In this document: positions 1-7,958 of the stretch, one piece after another
Numbering within the stretch: the stretch's first letter is position 1
How the letters are laid out: the number at the start of each line of letters is the position of its first letter
From: Pseudomonadota bacterium
GTDB taxonomy: Bacteria; Pseudomonadota; Alphaproteobacteria; Rhizobiales; Beijerinckiaceae
Reading direction: 5' to 3'
Assembly (NCBI GenBank): GCA_021781815.1
Contig: JAJXWB010000026.1
Coordinates: forward strand, 1 to 51,425
DNA: 51,425 nucleotides
Position numbers and translations under genes: made by a program
The notes under the pieces: model-generated
What the model saw: the letters and a program-made list of their open reading frames with translations, nothing else
Databases searched by the model: none
What the model was told of the DNA's origin: nothing

Positions 1-547
1 GCAGCATTTTCGCCACGGCCAAGCCGCCGCTTCGCGACAGCAGGAATTCCGGCAGGACGGGAATCTGGAAGAACCGCACGTACCACGACTTGCGCTTCTG
101 CTTCGGATTGTTCGCCACCTCGCGCAAGAAACACAGGGGATGCGGGACGTTCAGGATCACGAGTTTGTCGAGCGGGCGGACTTTTCGCGCAGCGAAAACC
201 CAAGCGACCAGCGCCCCCCAGTCATGCGCAATCAGGACAACGCTTTTGGCGCCTGAGGCGTCGATCAGGCCAGCGACGTCAGCCACGAGACTGTCGAGCG
301 CATAATCGCGCGTTTCGGGCGGAATGGTCGTGCCGCCATAGCCGCGCTGGTTCACCGCCCAGACGCGAAATCCCATGTCGGCCAAAACAGGCGCGAGATG
401 ACGCCATGAAATCGCGTGTTCGGGAAAACCGTGCAGCAGCAACGCCAGCTTTTCGCCGGCGCCGGATTCGTAGATTTCAAAATCGAGCCCGTTGGCGCGG
501 ACGACGATGCGCCTGCCAAGCGAAGCGAGCGGGCTGGCCTCAGCCAC
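1..547 (-). CDS. alpha/beta hydrolase, epoxide-hydrolase/haloalkane-dehalogenase type (partial, C-terminus outside window)
   Basis: The first 182 residues are visible; the 3' end lies beyond base 1. Residues 39-42 are HGFP, the oxyanion-hole strand of this superfamily. Residues 108-111 are HDWG, the nucleophile elbow with Asp109 in the nucleophile position, as in soluble epoxide hydrolases and haloalkane dehalogenases rather than Ser esterases. The acid and the catalytic His are off the window. I chose a GTG start at 547 because it lies inside the last codons of the FmdB-type gene upstream, giving an 8-base overlap and likely translational coupling; no in-frame ATG comes before the conserved fold. 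The substrate cannot be told from sequence. Confidence 0.8.
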   Translation of the reverse strand, partial: MAEASPLASLGRRIVVRANGLDFEIYESGAGEKLALLLHGFPEHAISWRHLAPVLADMGFRVWAVNQRGYGGTTIPPETRDYALDSLVADVAGLIDASGAKSVVLIAHDWGALVAWVFAARKVRPLDKLVILNVPHPLCFLREVANNPKQKRKSWYVRFFQIPVLPEFLLSRSGGLAVAKML

Positions 548-782
548 AGGCCCCGGCCATGCCCGCCATCGCCGGGCACATGCCGCAGCCGCCCGCGCTG
601 TCGCAGGCGCCGGCCATGTCCATGCCGCTGGAGTCGCCGCCGCTCGCCGGTTTTGCGATCAGCGACAACTGCCGGTCGAGATGCGCGCTGTGGCACGACG
701 GACATTCCGGCGTCTCGCCGGAGCGCACGAGCGTTTCGAATTCCTTGTCGCAGTCAGCGCAGCGGTAGGCGTAGAGAGGCAT
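540..782 (-). CDS. FmdB-family zinc-ribbon protein
   Basis: An 80-residue protein that begins MPLYAYRC and has paired CxxC motifs at residues 8-11 and 27-30, the zinc ribbon of the FmdB/CxxC_CxxC_SSSS family. The C-terminal half is rich in Gly, Ala, Met and Cys, as is usual for these proteins. The family was named for a regulator beside formamidase genes, but most members have no proven role; metal or nucleic-acid binding is inferred from the ribbon only. It is the first gene of a two-gene unit: its stop overlaps the GTG start of the hydrolase. Confidence 0.85.
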   Translation of the reverse strand: MPLYAYRCADCDKEFETLVRSGETPECPSCHSAHLDRQLSLIAKPASGGDSSGMDMAGACDSAGGCGMCPAMAGMAGACG

Positions 783-849
783 GAGAAACCCCGTCGAAAG
801 GTGATTTCACCCTATGTGCGATCTGGCGCGCCGGAACGCAAGCCCGGCG

Positions 850-1137
850 TCAGTCTGCCGCGGGCTCGATCCGGTTCGGCATTTTGCCGCAGGGCGGAAC
901 GAGGTCGTCGAGCGGCTTCTCGTTCGAAACGAGCGTCCGCAGATCGACGTCCCTGAGCAGCGTGAGCCAGCCCGTCTCCTCGGAGGTTTTCAGGAACGTG
1001 GTCATGGTGATCGGCCCGGGCGGCAGATCGCCCGTCCGGCAGGCGTCGGCGCCGACGCCGATCGACCGGCGAACGGCCTTCTTCTCCGCTTTCGCGCCAA
1101 ATGTTCGGAAGACTTTCGCTGGAACGTGTGACGCCAT
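850..1137 (-). CDS. hypothetical protein, 95 aa
   Basis: I do not recognise this protein. The frame is open for 95 codons with mostly G or C in third positions, like the real genes around it. The N-terminal third is basic (many Lys and Arg) and the rest is mixed, without obvious membrane segments or metal motifs apart from two isolated Cys. The ATG at 1137 and the ATG of the divergent XRE gene share one CATG (1135-1138), so one of the two starts may be wrong. It lies 67 bases upstream of the FmdB-type gene in the same direction. It could be a shadow frame, but codon bias favours a gene. Confidence 0.4.
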   Translation of the reverse strand: MASHVPAKVFRTFGAKAEKKAVRRSIGVGADACRTGDLPPGPITMTTFLKTSEETGWLTLLRDVDLRTLVSNEKPLDDLVPPCGKMPNRIEPAAD

Positions 1138-1354
1138 GCCGATCGTCGTCAATCTCGACGTCATGCTCGCCAGGCGGAAGATGCGCTCGCGCGAACTGGC
1201 CGAGCGTATCGGCATCGCCGAGCAGAACGTCTCGCTGCTGAAGTCCGGCAAGGTGAAGGGCGTTCGCTTCGACACGCTGGAGAAAATCTGCGGGATTCTC
1301 CAGTGCCAGCCAGGCGACATTCTCGAATATCGGGCCGACGGCGGCGTGTCCTGA
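1136..1354 (+). CDS. small XRE-family transcriptional regulator (YozG-like)
   Basis: A 72-residue protein that is essentially one Cro/C1-type helix-turn-helix. The segment SRELAERIGIAEQNVSLLKSG (residues 18-38) holds the two HTH helices, and the C-terminus GDILEY is typical of the small YozG-like XRE regulators. In many genomes such regulators sit next to a DUF2975 membrane protein; none is present here. Starts at Met10 (1163) are also possible. It likely binds DNA as a dimer, perhaps near its own promoter, which must lie inside the overlapping divergent ORF. Confidence 0.8.
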   Translation: MPIVVNLDVMLARRKMRSRELAERIGIAEQNVSLLKSGKVKGVRFDTLEKICGILQCQPGDILEYRADGGVS

Positions 1355-1393
1355 CCCCTCGCCTTTCATGCGCAGAGGCGGTAGTTTTCAACC

Positions 1394-1927
1394 ATGCGTC
1401 GTCTTCTGCTTCTCCGTCATGCCAAGGCCGCTCGTGAAGCCGGCGGCGGCGATCGCGAACGTCCGCTCACCCGGCGCGGTCGAGAGGATGCGGCCCGCGC
1501 CGGACGCTATCTTGTCGAGGAGAACCTGATTCCGGATCTGGCGGTGGTCTCTGACGCGCGCCGCACGCGAGAATCGCTGGACTGCCTGATGACGGCCGCT
1601 CTCCGCAAATTCAAGATCCTGATCGACCCGGAATTGTATCTGGCCGAAGATTTCATCCTTCTGTCCGAATTGCACAAGACGCCCGATGCGGTGCGCGCCA
1701 TGCTCGTCATCGGCCACAACCCCGGCCTCGCCGAATTCGCCTGGCGCGTTTGCGGGACCGGCGACAGTCGGGCGCGGGCGCGGCTTGAAGTGAAATATCC
1801 GACATCCGGCCTGTGTGTGATCGAATTCGACGAGAGGCCCTGGTCCGACATCAAGTGGGGCGACGGCCGGCTCGAACGTTTCGTGACGCCTTCCATGCTG
1901 GTCGAAGGCGTCGACGACCTGGATTAG
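1394..1927 (+). CDS. SixA-type histidine phosphatase family protein
   Basis: A 177-residue member of the histidine phosphatase superfamily. The catalytic RHAK motif is at residues 8-11, with His9 the likely phospho-acceptor; a second conserved block GHNPG (about residue 110) gives the other active-site His. Length and the RHAK form (rather than RHGE) match the SixA group, which in E. coli acts on phosphohistidine in PTS or phosphorelay proteins. The target here is unknown. It follows the XRE gene by 39 bases and precedes an unknown gene by 26, so it may be co-transcribed with them. Confidence 0.85.
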   Translation: MRRLLLLRHAKAAREAGGGDRERPLTRRGREDAARAGRYLVEENLIPDLAVVSDARRTRESLDCLMTAALRKFKILIDPELYLAEDFILLSELHKTPDAVRAMLVIGHNPGLAEFAWRVCGTGDSRARARLEVKYPTSGLCVIEFDERPWSDIKWGDGRLERFVTPSMLVEGVDDLD

Positions 1928-1953
1928 GGTGCGAAACAGGGAACGAGACCCCG

Positions 1954-2934
1954 ATGCTGCTGGAGACGCTCGGCCTGGTCGTCGCAATCGTCGCGTCGCT
2001 TGCGCCGTGGCGGGCGTTGCCCGACCCGCCGAGATTTTCACCCGTATTCAGGTCGTCCGAGCGCGCCGTCGACAATTGGCGGCGGGAGGGGGCGTTGAAC
2101 CTGGACGTGCCGCCCGAACAGGCGATGGCGCTGGCGCTCGGCCGGGAGATCAAGGGACTGTCGCGCTGCGTCCGGCTCAACAATTACTGGTGCGTCAAGA
2201 AGGCCGGCTGGACCGGCGAGATCGCCAGCGATGCGGATGGCCACGTCGCCTTCGCCTCGGCCGCCGACGGCGCCGCCGTCGCGGCAGGCCTGCTGCGCCG
2301 CTATTATGTCGAGTTCAATCTGCATTCGGCCCGCGCCATCGTGCGGCGCTGGGCGCCGGCGCAATGCGGCCCCGTCGCCAGCGCCCGCCTGGGCAACCGC
2401 ATGTTTTTCGGACGGGAGCCGAGCGGACTGACGATGCATGGCCTGGGCGCGACCTTGCGCGCGCGGTGGCTCGCCCGTCAGGGCCATGGCCGCATCCGCG
2501 GGATCGCCAATGCCCGCATCCGGCGTTCCGTGGTCCCCAACCTCGCCTGGTCGATGATGAAAACGCCGACCATAGCCGCCGGCATCGGGACGATGGAATC
2601 GGCAAGCCGCCCGGTGCGCCTTGCGATGCTGCCCTATCCCGGCGTCGCGATCGGGCCCGCGCCCGGAGCGAGACCTTCGTCGACGCCGCCACCTTCGTCC
2701 GCCGCGAGTTGTGCGTCCGAAACGCTGCGCATCGCCAGTTATGCAGCCCACATCGCCGAGGGCGTCGCCGGGGGCCCCGACGCCGACCTCGCGCTGTTCG
2801 ACGCCGACGGTCGTCCCACGCCCAATTTCGCGAAAGCCCTGTTCAACATGGCCGCGGTCGAGATCGGCCCGCTGCGGGCGCGACAGAGCCTCGTCGACGC
2901 CGCGATCGCCGCGGCGCTCGCGCAGAAGCCGTAG
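1954..2934 (+). CDS. hypothetical secreted or membrane-anchored protein with a P5/lysin-like segment
   Basis: 326 residues. The first 20 residues are hydrophobic with little positive charge, giving a possible signal or anchor. Residues about 55-140 contain LNNYWCVKK, then a Trp-Gly-Glu block, a Phe-Ala-Ser-Ala stretch and IVRRWAPAQCG. This order resembles the segment seen in phage structural protein P5/lysin-like families (N-N-x-N, F-x-s, I-x-R-W-A-P), so a distant peptidoglycan-related role is possible, but this is memory-based. The middle is Pro- and Ser-rich (about 230-250). The ATG at 1954 was preferred over longer frames, which would overlap the phosphatase gene. Confidence 0.65.
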   Translation: MLLETLGLVVAIVASLAPWRALPDPPRFSPVFRSSERAVDNWRREGALNLDVPPEQAMALALGREIKGLSRCVRLNNYWCVKKAGWTGEIASDADGHVAFASAADGAAVAAGLLRRYYVEFNLHSARAIVRRWAPAQCGPVASARLGNRMFFGREPSGLTMHGLGATLRARWLARQGHGRIRGIANARIRRSVVPNLAWSMMKTPTIAAGIGTMESASRPVRLAMLPYPGVAIGPAPGARPSSTPPPSSAASCASETLRIASYAAHIAEGVAGGPDADLALFDADGRPTPNFAKALFNMAAVEIGPLRARQSLVDAAIAAALAQKP

Positions 2935-2994
2935 CCGCGCATTGGAAACTCCCGCGTTCCTGCTTATCTGAGGGCGCGCCCGCGATCAGCGCGC

Positions 2995-4509
2995 ATGATC
3001 GAAGAGCCCGCCTTGTCGAAATTCTCCGACTTCCTGTTCGAGACGCGCAACATGGCGAGTTCGCTCGTCGAATACGCTACTGGAAACGGCCTGCGCCTCG
3101 GCGTCACCGGGCTTTCGCGCGCGGGAAAAACCGTGTTCATCACCGCGCTCGTCCACAACCTTGTCCGCGCCACGACCGCCGCCCGTGAAAACGAGCGCAT
3201 CCTGCCCGTGTTTCGCGTCCACGCCGAAGGCCGCATGACCGGCGCGCGGCTCGCTCCACAGCCCGACGACAACGTGCCGCGCTTCGCCTACGAGGATCAC
3301 CTCTCGGCGCTGACGGGACCGGACAGGCATTGGCCGGAGTCGACCCGGCGCATCTCGGAACTGCGGCTCACCATCGAATTCGAGCGCGCCGCAGGCTGGC
3401 TGAAAGGCCCCTCGGAACTGACGATCGACATCGTCGATTATCCCGGCGAATGGCTGCTCGACCTGCCGCTGCTGACAAAATCCTACGCCCAATGGTCGCG
3501 CGACACGCTGGAGGCGAGCGCATCGGCCGCGCGCGCCTCCTTCGCCGCCGCATGGCGCGCCGCGACGCTCGCCGCCCGACCCGATCTTGCGGCAAGCGAG
3601 GATCTGGCGCGCAAGCTCGCGGACCTCTTCACCGCTTACCTGCGCGCGGCGCGCGGCGAGGCCTATGCGCTGTCGACATTGCCGCCCGGCCGCTTTCTCA
3701 TGCCCGGCGATCTCGAAGGATCGCCGGCGCTCACCTTCGCGCCGTTGCGCGTCGAGGACGGAGAAACGCCGCCAGAAGGCTCGCTGCACGCGATGATGGC
3801 CCGGCGTTACGAGGCTTACAAGACGCATGTCGTGCGGCCGTTCTTCCGCGATCATTTCGCACGCCTCGATCGCCAGATCGTGCTGGTCGACGCGCTGGCG
3901 TCGCTGAACTCAGGCCCCGCCGCCGTGCGCGACCTCGAAACCGCGATGACCGAGGTGTTGATGGCCTTTCGCGCCGGGCGCGCGAATATACTGTCGACGA
4001 TTTTCCGGCCGAAGATCGATCGCATCCTGTTCGCCGCAACCAAGGCCGATCATCTGCACCACCAGAGCCACGACCGGCTCGAAGCGATCCTGCGCCTGCT
4101 CACCGCCCGCGCCATAGCGCGCGCGGAAGGCGTAGGCGCGCGCGTCGACGTCGTCGCCATGGCCGCCGTGCGCGCGACACGCGAGGCGGTGGTCAAGCAG
4201 GGCCGCATGTTCGGCGAGCGGGTGGATCTCGACGCCATCGTCGGCGCGCCCCTGCCCGGCGAACGAATCGACGGCGAGACCTTCGACGGCACGAGCGAGG
4301 CCGCGATTTTTCCGGGCGCGCTGCCCACCGATCCGAAGGCTGTGTTCCGCGGCGATGGGCTCGGCGCGCCGCACGAGGCGGCCGACTATCGTTTTGTCCG
4401 GTTCCGCCCACCGGCGCCCAAGCTCGCCCTTGACGGCAGGCCGCTGCCCGCGCCCTCGATCCGGCTCGACCGCGCCATCGAATTCCTGCTCGGAGACAGA
4501 CTGCGATGA
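2995..4509 (+). CDS. ycjX: YcjX-family GTP-binding protein
   Basis: 504 residues, the usual size for the family. GLSRAGKT at residues 39-46 is the P-loop, in the variant form typical of YcjX. A DIVDYPGEW block near residue 145 is the family's Walker-B/switch region, and TKADH near residue 350 fits a G4-like base-recognition motif. YcjX proteins are stress-linked GTPases of unclear function. The stop overlaps the start of the next gene by four bases (ATGA), and that gene is the partner membrane protein usually paired with ycjX, so the two form an operon. Confidence 0.9.
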   Translation: MIEEPALSKFSDFLFETRNMASSLVEYATGNGLRLGVTGLSRAGKTVFITALVHNLVRATTAARENERILPVFRVHAEGRMTGARLAPQPDDNVPRFAYEDHLSALTGPDRHWPESTRRISELRLTIEFERAAGWLKGPSELTIDIVDYPGEWLLDLPLLTKSYAQWSRDTLEASASAARASFAAAWRAATLAARPDLAASEDLARKLADLFTAYLRAARGEAYALSTLPPGRFLMPGDLEGSPALTFAPLRVEDGETPPEGSLHAMMARRYEAYKTHVVRPFFRDHFARLDRQIVLVDALASLNSGPAAVRDLETAMTEVLMAFRAGRANILSTIFRPKIDRILFAATKADHLHHQSHDRLEAILRLLTARAIARAEGVGARVDVVAMAAVRATREAVVKQGRMFGERVDLDAIVGAPLPGERIDGETFDGTSEAAIFPGALPTDPKAVFRGDGLGAPHEAADYRFVRFRPPAPKLALDGRPLPAPSIRLDRAIEFLLGDRLR

Positions 4510-5567
4510 ACGGTGAACGCCCGCGTCCCCGCGCATTCCGTCTGGATGACGACAAGGTGATGATCGCCAACGGCGATCTCGCGACGGCGGCCGAGTTCCG
4601 CAAGACGGGCGGCGCCGTAATCGCGCCGGGGCCCGACGTGTTCGCGGAGCAGGCCGAGCCGGCCAGCGACGAGATGGCGATCGAAATCGCACAGAAACGG
4701 GGGCTGCTGCGGCGGGCCCTGTTCACGTGGGGCGGTCTGTTCTGGTCGGCGCTGAGCGGCCTCGTGTCGCTTGGCGTCGGCTTGTGGACAACGCGGATCG
4801 TCGACGATCTTTTCGCGCGCTCCGCGACGCTCGGGTGGATCGGCGTCGGACTTGCCACGATCCTGCTGCTGTCGCTGTTGGGGGTCGGGACGCGCGAGGC
4901 CCGCGCAATCTTTCGTCAGCGCCGCATCGCGCACCTGCACATCGCGCTGGCCGAAGCGCGCGCGCGCGACGATCGCGAATCCGCGCGAAAGGGCGTGGGG
5001 GAGCTTGTCGCTATCTATGGCGGGCGCCCCGAGACGGCGCGGGCGCGAGCCCTCGTCGGCGATCTGATGCGCGAAATCGTCGATGGCCGCGATCTCATCG
5101 ACATAGCCGAACGCAATCTGATGGTTCCGCTCGACGCCGACGCGCGCCGGGAGATAGCGGCGGCCGCCAGGCGCGTGTCCATGGTGACGGCCATCAGCCC
5201 GCGCGCCATCGTCGACGTCCTGTTCGTCGGCGCGCAGGCGGTGCGCATGCTCCGGCGCATTTCGGAAGTCTATGGCGGGCGTCCGGGATTCCTCGGCTTC
5301 GTGAGGCTGGCGCGCTCGGTCGGCGCGCATCTCGCGATCACCGGCGGCATGGCGATCGGCGATTCGCTGGTGAGCCAGGTGGTCGGCCACGGCATCGCCG
5401 CGCGCCTGTCAGCGCGGCTCGGCGAGGGCGTGCTCAACGGCATGCTGACGACGCGCATCGGACTATCCGCCATGGCTGTGTGCCGCCCCATGCCCTTCGC
5501 AGCGGAGAAGCAGCCGGGCGTGAAAGACGTCGCGCCGTTCCTGTTCAGCGGCGGCGAAAAAAACTGA
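4506..5567 (+). CDS. ycjF: YcjF/TIGR01620 family membrane protein (DUF697)
   Basis: 353 residues. A charged N-terminal cytoplasmic segment is followed by two hydrophobic segments at about residues 78-100 and 112-130, then a long C-terminal DUF697-like domain rich in Ala, Gly and Arg. This architecture and its place directly after ycjX identify it as the inner-membrane partner. The ATG at 4506 overlaps the ycjX stop by four bases, so translation is probably coupled. In E. coli the equivalent pair belongs to the phage-shock regulon; I see no PspF-type site here. Confidence 0.88.
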   Translation: MNGERPRPRAFRLDDDKVMIANGDLATAAEFRKTGGAVIAPGPDVFAEQAEPASDEMAIEIAQKRGLLRRALFTWGGLFWSALSGLVSLGVGLWTTRIVDDLFARSATLGWIGVGLATILLLSLLGVGTREARAIFRQRRIAHLHIALAEARARDDRESARKGVGELVAIYGGRPETARARALVGDLMREIVDGRDLIDIAERNLMVPLDADARREIAAAARRVSMVTAISPRAIVDVLFVGAQAVRMLRRISEVYGGRPGFLGFVRLARSVGAHLAITGGMAIGDSLVSQVVGHGIAARLSARLGEGVLNGMLTTRIGLSAMAVCRPMPFAAEKQPGVKDVAPFLFSGGEKN

Positions 5568-5744
5568 CGCATCGTCCATGATGCAGCGCGCCTGCCGTCG
5601 CGCCAACCGATCCCTTCGGGAATTCAAGCGACATGTTCGATCGCAGCGAGCGCGCCAGTCCGCGCCTCGTCGGCGAAGACGCCATGCGGCAAGGCGCAGA
5701 CGCGCGGATTCGCAGCGCGAACGCACGCCATCTTCATCCGCGTC

Positions 5745-6920
5745 CTACCGAACCAGTTCTTTCATCGCGGCGTCGAGTCCTTCGAGCGTCAACGGATACA
5801 TGCGGTTCGACATCATGCGCTGGATCAGCTTGATCGACTGCGTGTAGTCCCACTGGTTTTCCGGCACCGGATTGATCCAGATGGCATGGGGATAGGTGCG
5901 CATTACGCGCTCCATCCAGACGTACCCCGGCTCATCATTCATGTGCTCGACGGAGCCGCCGGGCTGCGTGATCTCGTAGGGGCTCATCGAGGCGTCGCCG
6001 ACGAAGATCACCTTGTAGTCGTGCGGGTAGGTGTGCAGCACCTGCCAGGTCGCGGTCTTGTCGGTGAAGCGGCGCTTGTTGTCCTTCCACACGCCCTCGT
6101 ACAGGCAATTGTGGAAGTAGAAATGTTCCATGTGCTTGAACTCGGTCTTGCACGCGGAGAACAATTCCTCGACCTGCTTGATGTGCCAGTCCATCGAACC
6201 GCCGATGTCAAAGAACAGCAAAACCTTCACGGCGTTGCGCCGTTCGGGCCGCAGCTTGATATCGAGATAGCCCTGCTTCGCCGTGTCGCGGATCGTTGAA
6301 TCGAGGTCCAGTTCCTCCGGCGCGCCGGTGCGCGCGAACTTGCGCAGACGCCGCAGCGCGATCTTGATGTTGCGCGTGCCGAGTTCGGTGTCGCCGTCGA
6401 GATCCTTGAATTCGCGTTTGTCCCAGACCTTCACCGCGCGACGGTGGCGGCTTTCCTTCTGGCCGATGCGGATGCCCTCGGGATTGTAGCCGTAGGCCCC
6501 GAACGGCGAAGTGCCGGCGGTGCCGATCCATTTCGAGCCGCCCTGGTGGCGCTCCTTCTGCTCCTCCAGCCGCTTGCGCAGCGTTTCCATGAGCTTGTCC
6601 CAGCCCATGGCCTCAAGCTGGGCCTTTTCTTCGTCGGTCAGATATTTCTCGGCGAGCTTTTTGAGCCATTCCTCCGGAATGTCGGCCTGCGCCATTGCGT
6701 CGAGCAGGTTTTCGAGCCCCTTGAACGTCGCCCCGAACACGCGGTCGAACTTGTCGAGGTTGCGCTCGTCCTTCACCAGGCAGGCGCGCGAGAGATAATA
6801 GAAGTCCTCGACCGATTTCTCCGCCAGATCGAGGTCGAGCGCCTCCATCAGGGTCAGATATTCGCGAAGCGTGACCGGAACCTGCGCCTCGCGCAGGGAT
6901 GTGAAGAATTGCAGGAACAT
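5745..6920 (-). CDS. VWA domain-containing CoxE-like protein
   Basis: 391 residues. The C-terminal half is a von Willebrand factor A domain with the MIDAS motif DIGGS at residues 238-242 (DxGxS) and a later VGDASMSPYE segment. The N-terminal half is helical and charged, as in CoxE-like proteins that act with MoxR-type AAA+ ATPases to insert metals or assemble protein complexes. No MoxR gene lies beside it in this window, although such pairs are usually adjacent. It is divergent from murI with 122 bases between starts. The start chosen is the only ATG before the conserved N-terminus. Confidence 0.9.
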   Translation of the reverse strand: MFLQFFTSLREAQVPVTLREYLTLMEALDLDLAEKSVEDFYYLSRACLVKDERNLDKFDRVFGATFKGLENLLDAMAQADIPEEWLKKLAEKYLTDEEKAQLEAMGWDKLMETLRKRLEEQKERHQGGSKWIGTAGTSPFGAYGYNPEGIRIGQKESRHRRAVKVWDKREFKDLDGDTELGTRNIKIALRRLRKFARTGAPEELDLDSTIRDTAKQGYLDIKLRPERRNAVKVLLFFDIGGSMDWHIKQVEELFSACKTEFKHMEHFYFHNCLYEGVWKDNKRRFTDKTATWQVLHTYPHDYKVIFVGDASMSPYEITQPGGSVEHMNDEPGYVWMERVMRTYPHAIWINPVPENQWDYTQSIKLIQRMMSNRMYPLTLEGLDAAMKELVR

Positions 6921-7042
6921 GCCGGGAGTTTGTCACGTGGCGGGCCGGGCGTCGATACCCCCGGCGCGACGGACGGGATTGCGCGGCGGCGGGCAACGCC
7001 TCCGTTTCGCTGACGGCCAAAACCCGCTATCCCTCCGCGGCA

Positions 7043-7897
7043 ATGCAGACGCCCCGCATTCTCGTCTTTGATTCGGGCCTGGGCGGCCTCACGGTGTTTC
7101 GCGAGATCGCGAAGGCGATCCCGGACGCGGATTTCGCCTATGCGGCCGATGACGCTGGCTTTCCCTACGGCGCCTGGGCCGCCGACAATCTCGTGTGGCG
7201 CGTGGTTGCCGTCATGCGGCGGCTGGTGGCCGAGACGTCGCCGGACCTCGCCGTCATCGCCTGCAACACCGCCTCGACGCTCGTGCTGCCGCATCTGCGC
7301 GCGGCGTTCCCGCATCTGCCGTTCGTCGGCACGGTGCCCGCAATCAAGCCTGCGGCGGAACGCTCGCGTTCAAAGATGATCTCGGTGCTCGCGACGCCGG
7401 GCACCGTGGCGCGCGACTACACGCGCGATCTGATCGCCGCCTTCGCCGCGCATTGTTCGGTGCGCCTCGTCGGCTCGGAAAATCTCGCGCGCCTGGCCGA
7501 AGATTTCATGCACGGCGCAGCCGTCGCCGACGAGGCGATCGCGCGCGAGATCGCGCCCTGTTTCGTGCGCGACGCGGACGCGCGCACGGACAAGGTCGTG
7601 CTCGCCTGCACGCATTATCCCTTGCTGCTTGCGCAATTCGAGCGGCTGGCGCCCTGGCCGGTCGAATGGATCGACCCCGCGCCGGCGATCGCGCGAAGGG
7701 TCGTGCAGGTGCTTGGGGACAGGACAGACCTGGCGTGTTCCGGCGCGCGCCGGGATGTGCGCCCGAAGGGTCCGGGCCACGCCATCTTCACCAGCGGCGC
7801 GAGGCCGGCGCCGGCTCTAGCGCGCATACTTCACACTTTCGGTTTGAACGCGGTAGACTGCGCGCCGATGCCGGTCGACCGGCAAGCCGCGCGCTGA
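7043..7897 (+). CDS. murI: glutamate racemase
   Basis: 284 residues. MurI interconverts L- and D-glutamate in the cytoplasm to supply D-Glu for peptidoglycan. The DSGLGG block at residues 10-15, the first catalytic Cys in ACNTAST (Cys74) and the second in ACTHYP (Cys189) are all intact, so the enzyme should be active. Length is at the upper end of the family, with a tail of about 30 residues. The upstream spacer has no strong Shine-Dalgarno sequence. Its location one to two genes upstream of rpsD is a familiar arrangement in Hyphomicrobiales. Confidence 0.95.
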   Translation: MQTPRILVFDSGLGGLTVFREIAKAIPDADFAYAADDAGFPYGAWAADNLVWRVVAVMRRLVAETSPDLAVIACNTASTLVLPHLRAAFPHLPFVGTVPAIKPAAERSRSKMISVLATPGTVARDYTRDLIAAFAAHCSVRLVGSENLARLAEDFMHGAAVADEAIAREIAPCFVRDADARTDKVVLACTHYPLLLAQFERLAPWPVEWIDPAPAIARRVVQVLGDRTDLACSGARRDVRPKGPGHAIFTSGARPAPALARILHTFGLNAVDCAPMPVDRQAAR

Positions 7898-7958
7898 CGC
7901 GCACCTGTCGCCTCCTCTCATTGGGGGCGCAAACGATTAACACACGAGGAAATGTCCA

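Noticed and set aside
1929-3188. A plus-strand open frame of about 420 codons overlapping the hypothetical protein and ycjX
   Set aside because: Arg- and Pro-rich translation typical of an off-frame reading; the genes in the neighbouring frames have family motifs or proper codon bias.
5578-5847. Open frame of 89 codons between ycjF and the VWA gene
   Set aside because: Very Arg- and Ser-rich and overlaps the 3' end of the VWA gene on the other strand.
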